Shown: piece after piece, positions 1-6,395 of the stretch
Position numbering within the stretch: position 1 is the first letter of the stretch
Layout: each line of letters starts with the position of its first letter
From: JBFGCT01 sp041581055
Lineage (GTDB): Bacteria; Actinomycetota; Acidimicrobiia; Acidimicrobiales; Ilumatobacteraceae
Reading direction: 5' to 3'
NCBI GenBank assembly: GCA_041581055.1
Contig: JBFGCT010000174.1
Span: 1 to 8,809 of the forward strand
Length of the DNA: 8,809 nt
Position numbers and translations under genes: made by a program
Notes under the pieces: model-generated
The model's input: only the letters and a program-made list of their open reading frames with translations
What the model was told of the DNA's origin: nothing
Database searches by the model: none

Positions 1-42
1 GAGTTTCGACGTGTTCGGTCACACAAACCGGGGGGAGCGGCG
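1..42. other. Short non-coding flank downstream of the CoA-transferase gene
   Basis: These 42 bases lie between the window edge and the stop codon of the minus-strand CoA-transferase gene. I see no open frame that could be judged at this length and no convincing hairpin or U-tract. There is only a G-run near positions 31-36. Nothing functional can be assigned. Confidence 0.4.
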
Positions 43-1230
43 TCAGGGGGGATCGGCGAGCTCGGCGAGCACCGCGGCGGTGTGCTCCCCGAGGTGCGGC
101 ACCGGACCGGGGCGCTGGACGTGGCCGCCGAAGTCGACCGGCGTGGCGACCGCCCGATAGGGCTCCCCGCCGTCGTTGGGCGCCATCTCGACGAAGCCGG
201 GCTGAGCCTGCGGGTCGGCGATCAGGTCGGGGATCGACTGGACCGGCGCCCACCACACGTCGTGGGCGTCGAAGCGCTCGCCCCACTCCCCCATCGGCCG
301 GGTGAGGAACACCGCGTCGAGCTCGGCGATCAGGGGCTCGCAGTGCTCGTTGCGCAGCTTGGCGCTCGCGTACCGGTCGTCGTCGGCGAGATCGGGTCGC
401 TCGATCGCCGCCAGCACCTTCGGCCAGTGACGGTCGGCCTCGAGGCAGATCAGCCAGAACGCGTGGTCGTCGCCGGCCCGGTAGCAGTTGATCAGCGGCG
501 CCGGGTTGCGATCGCGGGAACGGGTCGACTGGCGACGCCCGAACCGCAGGTGGATGCCGATGTCCCAAGCGATCGAGTACATGCCGGTGCGCAGCAGGCT
601 CGTGGTGACGAAGCCGCCACGTCCGGTTCGGGCCCGTTCGACGAGCTTGGCCATCACGCCGGCGGCGAGCGTCACCCCGGTCTGGTGGTCGCCCATCCCG
701 GAGCGCAGCGCCGGCGGCAGCTCGCCCGGCGGGACCATCGTGTGGGCCAGCCCCGAGCGCGCCCAGAACGCGCCGACGTCGTACCCGGCCCGATCGCGGT
801 CGGCGCCGTCGAGCCCGTAGCCGGTGATCGAGCCGTAGACGAGACGCGGATACCGGCGGCAGATCCGCTCGTGGTCGAGCCCGAGGCGTTCGAGGGCGCC
901 GGGGCGCAGGTTGGTGACGAAGACGTCGGCCCGCGCCAAGAGCGCGTGGAGGTGGGCGACGTCGTCACCGCTCAGGTCGAGCACGATCGAGCGTTTGCCC
1001 CGATTGTCGATCTCGAACGGCGGGACCGGGATGTCGCCCCGTACTCCGACGGCGCCGAACACCGCCCGCTGCGGATCGCCGGTCGCCGGCTCGACCTTGA
1101 CGACGTCGGCGCCCCAGTCGGCCATGATCCCCGCGGCCGCCGGGCCGGCGACCCACACCGCGAGCTCGACGACCCGGACACCGTCGAGCGGCCCGGGCGC
1201 CGTTTCGGCAGCGGCGTCAGCCGAGCGCAT
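43..1230 (-). CDS. Family III (CaiB/BaiF-type) CoA-transferase
   Basis: A 395-residue cytoplasmic protein of the family III CoA-transferases, which move CoA between acyl groups through an aspartyl-CoA thioester intermediate; related members act as alpha-methylacyl-CoA racemases. Visible hallmarks are the N-terminal LDGVRVVEL, the ADWGADVVKVE segment (residues 37-47), NRGKRSIVLDL (76-86), the VTNLRPGALERLGL stretch (105-118) and the GMGDHQTG motif with the presumed nucleophile Asp181. Length matches the usual 380-420 residues. The start ATG lies inside the end of the upstream VOC gene (14-nt overlap) and is preceded by a strong GGAGG site 6 nt away, so it is well supported and probably translationally coupled. 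The substrate cannot be read from sequence. The coupled epimerase-like neighbour suggests a short- or branched-chain acyl-CoA, which is inference. Family call is firm; racemase versus transferase is open. Confidence 0.93.
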   Translation of the reverse strand: MRSADAAAETAPGPLDGVRVVELAVWVAGPAAAGIMADWGADVVKVEPATGDPQRAVFGAVGVRGDIPVPPFEIDNRGKRSIVLDLSGDDVAHLHALLARADVFVTNLRPGALERLGLDHERICRRYPRLVYGSITGYGLDGADRDRAGYDVGAFWARSGLAHTMVPPGELPPALRSGMGDHQTGVTLAAGVMAKLVERARTGRGGFVTTSLLRTGMYSIAWDIGIHLRFGRRQSTRSRDRNPAPLINCYRAGDDHAFWLICLEADRHWPKVLAAIERPDLADDDRYASAKLRNEHCEPLIAELDAVFLTRPMGEWGERFDAHDVWWAPVQSIPDLIADPQAQPGFVEMAPNDGGEPYRAVATPVDFGGHVQRPGPVPHLGEHTAAVLAELADPP

Positions 1231-1681
1231 CGACGACCTCCGGCGGCGCCTGCACCAGCTCGATCAACACGCCCTCACCGCTCCGCGGCGACTCCTCGCT
1301 TCCCTTCGGATGGATGAAGCACACGTCGTGCCCCGACGCCCCGCGGCGGATCCCGCCGGGCGTGAACCGCATGCCCTGGGCCGCCAGCCAGTCGACGGCG
1401 GACGGGAGGTCGTCGACCCAGAGCCCAACGTGGTTCAGCGTCGGCACGTGCACCTTCGGCGAGCGGTCGGCGTCGAGCGGTTGCATCAGATCGATCTCGA
1501 CGGCGTGCGGACCGGCGCCGAGCCGCAGGATGTCCTCGTCGACGTTCTCGGATTCGCTGCGGTAGTCACCGACCTTCTCGACGCCGAACAGCCCGCTCCA
1601 GAGGTCGGTCAGCGCGGACTTGTCGAGGCCCCCGACGGCGATCTGCTGGACGCCGAGGACACGAAAGGGGCGGGCGGTCAC
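1217..1681 (-). CDS. VOC-fold protein resembling methylmalonyl-CoA epimerase
   Basis: A 154-residue vicinal-oxygen-chelate (glyoxalase-fold) protein. It has two beta-alpha-beta-beta-beta modules: residues about 7-70 begin VLGVQQIAV, and residues about 80-145 begin LNHVGLWVDDL. The C-terminal IHPKG...GVLIELVQAP pattern is like that of methylmalonyl-CoA epimerases, which interconvert the 2R and 2S epimers using a divalent metal. Two expected ligands are present, His84 and Glu141. At the first-module His the sequence has Gln13, and Asp64 sits where the Propionibacterium enzyme has Gln. About seven extra residues (SEESPRS) interrupt the HPK-to-GVLIEL loop. Start is GTG at 1681; no good Shine-Dalgarno site is visible. 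The stop overlaps the CoA-transferase start, implying co-expression and a shared acyl-CoA pathway. It could be a true epimerase with altered ligands, or a related isomerase or dioxygenase-like enzyme. Confidence 0.85.
   Translation of the reverse strand: MTARPFRVLGVQQIAVGGLDKSALTDLWSGLFGVEKVGDYRSESENVDEDILRLGAGPHAVEIDLMQPLDADRSPKVHVPTLNHVGLWVDDLPSAVDWLAAQGMRFTPGGIRRGASGHDVCFIHPKGSEESPRSGEGVLIELVQAPPEVVDALG
1237..1241 (-). promoter_or_regulatory. Strong Shine-Dalgarno site of the CoA-transferase gene
   Basis: GGAGG on the minus strand, 6 nt before the ATG at 1230 and inside the last codons of the VOC gene. It fixes the CoA-transferase start. The internal position and the overlapping reading frames suggest reinitiation or coupled translation. 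Confidence 0.75.
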
Positions 1682-1753
1682 GCGGCCATGTTGGCATGGG
1701 CGCCCGGCCGCCGCCGCAGCCGGTGCGCCGCGGCCCGTGCGGCCCGGCGCCGC

Positions 1754-1879
1754 TCAGGCGCTCGTCGGTGTCGGCGCGTCGACGACGGCCGGACGGAGAT
1801 GGGCGCGTTTGTGGAGCAGCCCGCCGAGCATCGTCGACAGGACGGTCAGTTCGGCCACGGTGAAGAACACGACGCTCAT
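1754..1879 (-). CDS. Candidate 41-residue membrane peptide
   Basis: A short open frame with an ATG at 1879 and TGA at 1754-1756, encoding 41 residues that begin MSVVFFTVAELTVLSTML. Residues 1-22 form a mostly hydrophobic, single-helix-like stretch with one Glu. A basic HKRAHLR segment follows, then a short Pro/Thr/Ala tail. This would fit a small one-pass inner-membrane protein with a cytoplasmic C-terminus. About 36 of 41 codons end in G or C, in line with real genes here, while the middle codon positions are far less GC-rich, as expected for a coding hydrophobic segment. An in-frame stop lies just upstream, so no longer start exists. No convincing ribosome-binding site is visible. It is co-directional with and 72 nt upstream of the VOC gene, so it could lead that operon. 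I do not recognise a family. Confidence 0.45.
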   Translation of the reverse strand: MSVVFFTVAELTVLSTMLGGLLHKRAHLRPAVVDAPTPTSA

Positions 1880-1997
1880 GCTGTGTCATCGACGGATCGG
1901 ATGCGGCCTTGACTCACGTTTCCTTCAACTTCGGCGGGTCAGGAACGTCATGGCGCCAACGGCAGCGAAACGCGGTGTTTTCCGCCATCCTGACGCC
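1880..1997. other. Divergent intergenic region upstream of the ABC1-kinase gene
   Basis: About 120 bp separate the minus-strand small peptide from the plus-strand ABC1-kinase start. On the plus strand there is a TTGACT (1909-1914) resembling a -35 element, but no good -10 lies at the right spacing. There is also CATCCT (1986-1991), a weak -10-like hexamer exactly 6 nt before the chosen ATG. An in-frame alternative ATG at 1950 has AGGA 5 nt upstream, but the codons between 1950 and 1998 have low GC at third positions, unlike the gene body. Promoters for both directions are expected here; none is certain. Confidence 0.35.
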
Positions 1998-3596
1998 ATG
2001 GCGATTCCCTCCGACACCAGTTGGGCCGCGTTCACCGAACAGGCGCCGTGGCAACTTCGCCGCGCGGAGATCCGATGGCTCGACCTGGCGGCCAAGCTGC
2101 GCTCCAACGCGCAGGCCGAGGTCCCGGTGCTCACCGCACCGTCTCGCGTCCCGCCCGGGGCCCGCGTCCTCAACGTTGTCGCCCACCTCGGCGGGGCGAT
2201 CGTTCCCTGGCTGATCAGGAAGCGCCGGAACCGGTTCGGCCACGACCCGGCGGCGAGCCGGGCCGACATCTCCCGCCGCCTGCGGTTGGCGGCCGAGGAG
2301 CTGGGCCCCACCTACATCAAGCTCGGCCAGATCATCTCGTCCGGCGAGGGGCTCTTCCCCGCCGAACTGGTCGACGAGTTCAAGAAGTGCCGCGACCAGG
2401 TTCCCGCCGAGCCGTTCGAGGCCGTTCGGCTGACCGTCGAGCAGGATCTCGGCGCCCGGCTCGAAGACGTCTTCGAGTGGTTCGACGAGCACCCGCTGGC
2501 CGCGGCGTCGATCGCCCAGGTGCACGCGGCGCGGCTGCGCACCGGCGAGGAGGTCGTCGTCAAGGTGCAGCGCCCGTCGGTCGCCAGGCTGGTCCGTCGG
2601 GATCTGCGGGTGATGGCATGGCTGGCGCCACACCTGGTCGGCCGCATCCCGGTCGCCGCGCTCGCCAACCCGCCGGCGCTCGTCGAGCTGTTCGCCGAGA
2701 CGATCGTCGAGGAGCTCGACTTCCGCATGGAGGCCGCCAACATGCTCGACGTCGCGTCGATGCTGAAGGATCTCGAGCAGGACGGGTATGTCGTCCCCCG
2801 CCCCCACCCCACGCTCGTCACCCGCCGCGTCCTGGTGATGCAGCGCCTCGACGGGTTCAAGTTCGACGACGCCATAGGGATGCGGCAGGCCGGAATCGAC
2901 ACCGAGGCCGTCGTCCGCACCGCGATGGTCGCGTTCATGGAGGGGGCGATCGTCGAGGGCATCTTCCACGGCGACCTGCACGGCGGCAACCTGTTCGTGA
3001 TGGACGACGGGCGGACGGCCCTGCTCGACTACGGCATCGTCGGCCGGCTGACCGGCGCCCGGCGCAACGCGTTCCTGCGCCTGATGCTCGGCGCGACCAC
3101 CAACGACGTGCGGGGTCAGATGGCGGCGTTGCGCGACCTCGGCGCGCTCCCGATCGACACCGACCTCGACGCCGTCATCTCCGACCTCCGGCTCGATGAG
3201 GAGGTGATCGACCCGACCACGCTCACCGGCGAGGAGATGGTGCAGGAGGTGCAACGGGTCGTCAAGGCGATGCTCGGCTACGGCGCCAAGCTGCCCAAGG
3301 AGCTGATGCTGTACGTCAAGAACCTCGTGTTCCTCGACGGCGCGATCGCCCGGCTGGCCCCCGACCTCGACCTGCTCGGCGAGGTCGCCACCATCTCGAT
3401 GATGTTCGCCCAGAAGCACGGGGCCCGACTCGGCCGCGAGCTCGGCGTCGACCCGAACGCGGTCGAGTTCGACTTGGACGGCGTGAAGGCCAGCATGGGT
3501 CTCGACCCGAGCGTCAACCAGATCACGTACCGCGAGCTCCAAGCCCGGCGCGAGCTGATCCAGCGGCGGATGCGCGAACACGTCGAGGCGCGTTGA
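1998..3596 (+). CDS. ABC1/UbiB (AarF)-family atypical kinase
   Basis: A 532-residue protein of the ABC1/ADCK/UbiB atypical kinase family. Visible motifs are the family-specific KxGQ (Lys108-Gln111, in LGPTYIKLGQ), the Ala-rich ATP loop leading into SIAQVHAA (about 168-178), the VVVK lysine (Lys189), EELDFRMEAAN (238-248), the catalytic loop HGDLHGGN (324-331, Asp326) and a DYG in place of DFG (Asp344). A hydrophobic stretch (about 56-74) followed by RKRR may peripherally anchor the N-terminus. The C-terminal transmembrane hairpin of proteobacterial UbiB is not evident. In ubiquinone-using bacteria UbiB supports quinone biosynthesis; actinobacteria normally use menaquinone, so the role here is unclear. 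Start 1998 is chosen on codon composition. ATG 1950 (548 residues, with a modest AGGA site) is a real alternative. nucS follows after 1 nt, implying an operon. Confidence 0.93.
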   Translation: MAIPSDTSWAAFTEQAPWQLRRAEIRWLDLAAKLRSNAQAEVPVLTAPSRVPPGARVLNVVAHLGGAIVPWLIRKRRNRFGHDPAASRADISRRLRLAAEELGPTYIKLGQIISSGEGLFPAELVDEFKKCRDQVPAEPFEAVRLTVEQDLGARLEDVFEWFDEHPLAAASIAQVHAARLRTGEEVVVKVQRPSVARLVRRDLRVMAWLAPHLVGRIPVAALANPPALVELFAETIVEELDFRMEAANMLDVASMLKDLEQDGYVVPRPHPTLVTRRVLVMQRLDGFKFDDAIGMRQAGIDTEAVVRTAMVAFMEGAIVEGIFHGDLHGGNLFVMDDGRTALLDYGIVGRLTGARRNAFLRLMLGATTNDVRGQMAALRDLGALPIDTDLDAVISDLRLDEEVIDPTTLTGEEMVQEVQRVVKAMLGYGAKLPKELMLYVKNLVFLDGAIARLAPDLDLLGEVATISMMFAQKHGARLGRELGVDPNAVEFDLDGVKASMGLDPSVNQITYRELQARRELIQRRMREHVEAR

Positions 3597-3597
3597 G

Positions 3598-4257
3598 GTG
3601 CGCCTCGTGCTCGCCCGCTGCTCGGTCGACTACGCCGGCCGGCTCGACGCCCATCTTCCCGAGGCCAACCGGTTGATCATGGTCAAGGCCGACGGCTGCG
3701 TGGCGATCCACGCGGACGGCGGCGCGTACAAGCCGCTCAACTGGATGAACGCGCCGAACAAGCTCGACGACCGCGGGGAGACATGGGTCATCACCAACCC
3801 CAAGGACGAGACGCTGACGATCACGCTGCACGAGGTCTTCAGCGACATCGAGCACGAGCTGGGCGACGACCCGGGCCTCCAGAAGGACGGCGTCGAGGCC
3901 CACCTCCAGGAGCTGCTCGCCGCCAGCCCGCAGGCGATCGAGGTCGGGCTGACGCTGGTTCGGCGGGAGTACCCGACCGCGATCGGCCCGGTCGACCTGG
4001 TCTGCCGTGACACCGACGACGTCGTCGTCGCCGTCGAGGTGAAGCGACGCGGCGACATCGACGGTGTCGAGCAACTCGCCCGCTACGTCGAACGCCTCCA
4101 GTTGGACTCCTCGCTCGGCGCCGTGCGCGGGGTGTTCGTCGCCCAACTCGTCAAGCCACAGGCCAAGGTGCTCGCCGAGGCCCGCGGCTTCCGCTGGGTC
4201 GAGGTCGACTACGACGAGCTGCGCGGGATGCGACCCGACGAGCTCCGCTTGTTCTAG
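3598..4257 (+). CDS. nucS: Mismatch-specific endonuclease NucS/EndoMS
   Basis: A 219-residue NucS/EndoMS protein, the PD-(D/E)xK nuclease that cuts both strands at certain mismatches and provides mismatch repair in many actinobacteria lacking MutS/MutL. The N-terminal half (1-110) is the DNA-binding and dimerisation region, starting MRLVLARCSVDYAGRL and including the KADGCVAIHADGGAYKPLNWM stretch. The C-terminal nuclease core shows GPVDLV (Asp133), VAVEVKRRG (Glu147, Lys149) and the helix with QLARYVERL. The extreme C-terminus ELRLF resembles a sliding-clamp-binding peptide, consistent with the known clamp stimulation of the family. Start is GTG at 3598, one nucleotide after the stop of the ABC1-kinase gene (TGA-G-GTG), so translation is probably coupled. 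Length matches characterised actinobacterial NucS. No truncation or missing catalytic residue is seen. Confidence 0.96.
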   Translation: MRLVLARCSVDYAGRLDAHLPEANRLIMVKADGCVAIHADGGAYKPLNWMNAPNKLDDRGETWVITNPKDETLTITLHEVFSDIEHELGDDPGLQKDGVEAHLQELLAASPQAIEVGLTLVRREYPTAIGPVDLVCRDTDDVVVAVEVKRRGDIDGVEQLARYVERLQLDSSLGAVRGVFVAQLVKPQAKVLAEARGFRWVEVDYDELRGMRPDELRLF

Positions 4258-4264
4258 TGCCGTG

Positions 4265-4282
4265 ACCGCAAAGGTTTGCGGT
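4265..4282. terminator. Small perfect hairpin between convergent nucS and lipoprotein genes
   Basis: ACCGCAAAGGTTTGCGGT is a perfect inverted repeat, giving a 7-bp stem with a 4-nt loop. It starts 8 bp after the nucS stop and ends 21 bp before the stop of the opposing lipoprotein gene. Its place between two convergent genes suits a bidirectional transcription end. There is no U-tract on either side, so it is not a canonical intrinsic terminator and could be only a 3'-stabilising hairpin. Confidence 0.5.
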
Positions 4283-4303
4283 GTTCCGCCGGCCGCGGCC
4301 CGA

Positions 4304-5227
4304 TCAGCGCTCGCACGCGGTCCCCGGCAGGACCGGCTTGGCGAACACCTGGTAGATGACGCCGTCGTCCTCGAAGAACGTGAGCTGGTTGGCGGCCAGC
4401 AGCGCGGCGCCCACCTCGGACGCCGGCACGGCGACGCACGATTCGGCGTCGGCCAGCCGGACGCTCGCCGCGGCGGGCCAGTCGACGACCGTCGGCTCGA
4501 GATCGCTCGACACAGCCGCCAGATCGTCGATCACGGCCGCCTCGATCAGGTACCCGTCCGGCTCGAAGGCGACCGACTCGCCGTACTCCCCCTCGTCGAT
4601 CAGCCCGCCGAACTGGAGCTCGTCGAGGAAGTCGGCGAGCGCCTGGCGCGCCGGCGGCATCGCGCCGTCCTCCCCGAGGATCCCGAGCGCGTACGCCTCG
4701 TGGACCCACGTGGCGCCGCCGACGTTGATCGTGACCGTGGCGGTCGGGGCGTCGGCGACCGCGACGCTGCCGTCGAACTCGTAGTCGACGTCGGCGAACA
4801 GGCCGGCCCGGTCGGCCGCGGCGAGGAGCTGCTGGACGCCGGCCTCGGTGAGCGTGCGCACCTGGATGTTCGGCAGCAGCGGCCCCGGGTAGATCGCGAC
4901 TTGCGGACCGGGCGTGAACACCCTCCCGTCGCCGGACACCAGGATCGACGGCGTCGCCTGGAACGCGTACTCCCGCGGGAGGAACCCGCCGAGCTCGGCG
5001 TACTCGAACACGACGTCGTCGGCGCCGGTCGGGTGGTCGTACGTGACCGGCGGGTCGGAACTCTCACCCGGGACGTCGGTCACCGGGACGTCGGTCGCCG
5101 GGACGTCGGTTGCCGGGACGTCGGGCAGCGTCGAGCCGGAGCTCCCGGGGTCGACGGTGTCGTCGCCACAGGCGGCGGCCACCACGGCGAGCGCGATGAG
5201 TGCGGGCAGGAGGGGGTAGCGCTTCAT
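4304..5227 (-). CDS. Uncharacterised secreted lipoprotein
   Basis: A 307-residue exported lipoprotein of unknown function. The N-terminus MKRYPLLPALIALAVVAAAC is a lipoprotein signal peptide with a lipobox ending at Cys20, so the mature protein should be anchored on the outer face of the membrane. A low-complexity linker rich in Pro, Asp, Thr and Ser (21-62) includes repeated DVPAT units. The folded part (about 68-307) includes the GDGRVFTPGPQVAIYPGPLLPNIQ region, a helix LTEAGVQQLLAAADRAGLF and a predicted beta segment ATVTINVGG. I recognise this pattern as recurring in unnamed actinobacterial secreted proteins, but not with any function. Cys264 and Cys305 could form a disulfide. Start 5227 is set by the signal peptide; an upstream in-frame start would run into the divergent mscR gene. 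Convergent with nucS, divergent from mscR. Confidence 0.88.
   Translation of the reverse strand: MKRYPLLPALIALAVVAAACGDDTVDPGSSGSTLPDVPATDVPATDVPVTDVPGESSDPPVTYDHPTGADDVVFEYAELGGFLPREYAFQATPSILVSGDGRVFTPGPQVAIYPGPLLPNIQVRTLTEAGVQQLLAAADRAGLFADVDYEFDGSVAVADAPTATVTINVGGATWVHEAYALGILGEDGAMPPARQALADFLDELQFGGLIDEGEYGESVAFEPDGYLIEAAVIDDLAAVSSDLEPTVVDWPAAASVRLADAESCVAVPASEVGAALLAANQLTFFEDDGVIYQVFAKPVLPGTACER
5068..5127. repeat. Four tandem 15-bp repeats in the lipoprotein linker
   Basis: Four head-to-tail 15-bp units with plus-strand consensus CCGGGACGTCGGTCR lie at 5068-5082, 5083-5097, 5098-5112 and 5113-5127. They are identical at all but the last few bases of each unit. The array is in frame and encodes the repeated DVPAT/DVPVT pentapeptides of the minus-strand lipoprotein linker (about residues 36-54), so copy-number change would lengthen or shorten the linker by five residues without a frameshift. 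Confidence 0.9.
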
Positions 5228-5307
5228 GATCGCTTGGACGGACCACGGCCCAAGACGGTTCCCGACCCTGACGAAATCTGCGGACTCGTGAGCTACCGTC
5301 GCGGCCC
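5228..5307. promoter_or_regulatory. Divergent promoter region between lipoprotein gene and mscR
   Basis: Eighty bases separate the two divergent start codons, so both promoters should sit here or just inside the genes. On the plus strand TACCGT (5294-5299) fits an actinobacterial TAnnnT -10 element whose transcription start would fall at or within a base or two of the mscR ATG at 5308. No Shine-Dalgarno sequence precedes that ATG, which supports leaderless expression. No equally clear element is seen for the lipoprotein direction. Confidence 0.5.
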
Positions 5308-6393
5308 ATGACTCAAGAGGTGCGTGGAATCGTGGCAAGGGCGAAGGGCGAACCGGTGTCGCTGGAGACGATCGTCGTCCCCGACCCGGGGCCGGGCGAG
5401 GCGGTGGTCGCGGTCCAGGCGTGCGGCGTCTGCCACACCGACCTCCATTATCGGGAGGGCGGGATCAACGACGAGTTCCCGTTCCTGCTCGGCCACGAGG
5501 CGGCCGGTGTCGTCGAGTCGGTCGGCGACGGCGTCACCGAGGTCGCGCCGGGCGACTACGTGATCCTCAACTGGCGGGCGGTGTGCGGCAACTGCCGGGC
5601 CTGCCTGCGCGGCGAGCCCCAGTACTGCTTCAACACCCACAACGCGAGCCAGAAGATGACGTTGGCCGACGGCACGGAGCTGTCGCCGGCGCTCGGGATC
5701 GGCGCGTTCTGCGACAAGACGCTCGTCGCCGCCGGCCAGTGCACCAAGGTCGACGCCACCGCGCCGGCCACCGCCGCCGGACTGCTCGGCTGCGGCGTGA
5801 TGGCCGGGATCGGGGCGGCGATCAACACCGCGGCGGTCCGCCGCGGGCAGTCGGTCGCGGTGTTCGGGTGCGGCGGGGTCGGGGACGCGGCGATCGCCGG
5901 CGCCAAGCTGGCCGGCGCTTCGACGATCGTCGGGATCGACGTCGACGATCGCAAGCTGGAGTGGGCCACCAGGTTCGGCGCGACGAACGTCTGCAACTCG
6001 TCGAACGCCGACCCGGTCGAGTTCGTGAAGTCGGTGACCGGCGGGTTCGGCGCCGACGTCTGCATCGAGGCGATCGGCAAGCCCGAGGTCTACCGCCAGG
6101 CGTTCGAGGCCCGCGACCTCGCCGGCACGGTCGTGCTGGTCGGTGTCCCGACGCCGGAGATGACGATCGAGCTGCCGTTCCAGGAGGTGTTCGGGCGGGG
6201 CGGCGCGCTGAAGTCGTCGTGGTACGGCGACTGCCTGCCGTCGCGCGACTTCCCGATGCTGATCGACCTCTATCTCCAGGGCCGGCTCGACCTCGACGGG
6301 TTCGTCTCGGAGACGATCGCCCTCGACGGCGTCGAGGAGGCGTTCCACAAGATGGAGCGCGGCGAGGTGCTCCGCAGCGTCGTGGTGCTGTAG
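5308..6393 (+). CDS. mscR: S-(hydroxymethyl)mycothiol dehydrogenase
   Basis: A 361-residue zinc-dependent medium-chain dehydrogenase. It closely follows the pattern I recall for the mycobacterial mycothiol-dependent formaldehyde dehydrogenase (AdhE2/MscR, EC 1.1.1.306), which oxidises S-hydroxymethylmycothiol to S-formylmycothiol with NAD+; the same enzyme also reduces S-nitrosomycothiol. Near-identical segments include ACGVCHTDL, YREGGINDEFPFLLGHEAAG, YVILNWRAVCG, KMTLADGTEL, GLLGCGVMAGIGAAINT and GGALKSSWYGDCLP. Catalytic zinc ligands are Cys42, His63 and Cys162; structural zinc ligands are Cys93, Cys96, Cys99 and Cys107. The NAD-binding GxGGVG is at 187-192. ATG 5308 matches the family N-terminus (MTQEVRGIVAR) and has no Shine-Dalgarno site. 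The MBL hydrolase gene follows after 2 nt. All key residues are present. Confidence 0.95.
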   Translation: MTQEVRGIVARAKGEPVSLETIVVPDPGPGEAVVAVQACGVCHTDLHYREGGINDEFPFLLGHEAAGVVESVGDGVTEVAPGDYVILNWRAVCGNCRACLRGEPQYCFNTHNASQKMTLADGTELSPALGIGAFCDKTLVAAGQCTKVDATAPATAAGLLGCGVMAGIGAAINTAAVRRGQSVAVFGCGGVGDAAIAGAKLAGASTIVGIDVDDRKLEWATRFGATNVCNSSNADPVEFVKSVTGGFGADVCIEAIGKPEVYRQAFEARDLAGTVVLVGVPTPEMTIELPFQEVFGRGGALKSSWYGDCLPSRDFPMLIDLYLQGRLDLDGFVSETIALDGVEEAFHKMERGEVLRSVVVL

Positions 6394-6395
6394 AC

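Noticed and set aside
1909..1914. TTGACT as a confident -35 box for the ABC1-kinase gene.
   Set aside because: No acceptable -10 hexamer lies 16-18 bp downstream, so it may be a chance match.
1620..1997. An N-terminal extension of the ABC1-kinase frame back to position 1620.
   Set aside because: It overlaps the minus-strand VOC gene and small peptide, encodes Arg/Pro/Ala-rich sequence without family similarity, and the kinase family begins near the 1998 start (possibly 1950).
1914..3581. A 555-residue open frame on the minus strand opposite the ABC1-kinase gene, and similar long frames opposite the CoA-transferase (82-1317 plus) and mscR (5293-6348 minus) genes.
   Set aside because: These are antisense shadows expected in very GC-rich DNA. 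Their products are low-complexity and rich in Arg, Asp, Gly and Val with no family motifs, while the opposite strand carries clear conserved enzymes.
5228..5338. An earlier in-frame start for the lipoprotein gene at 5338.
   Set aside because: It would overlap the divergent mscR coding start and place 37 residues before a textbook lipoprotein signal peptide.
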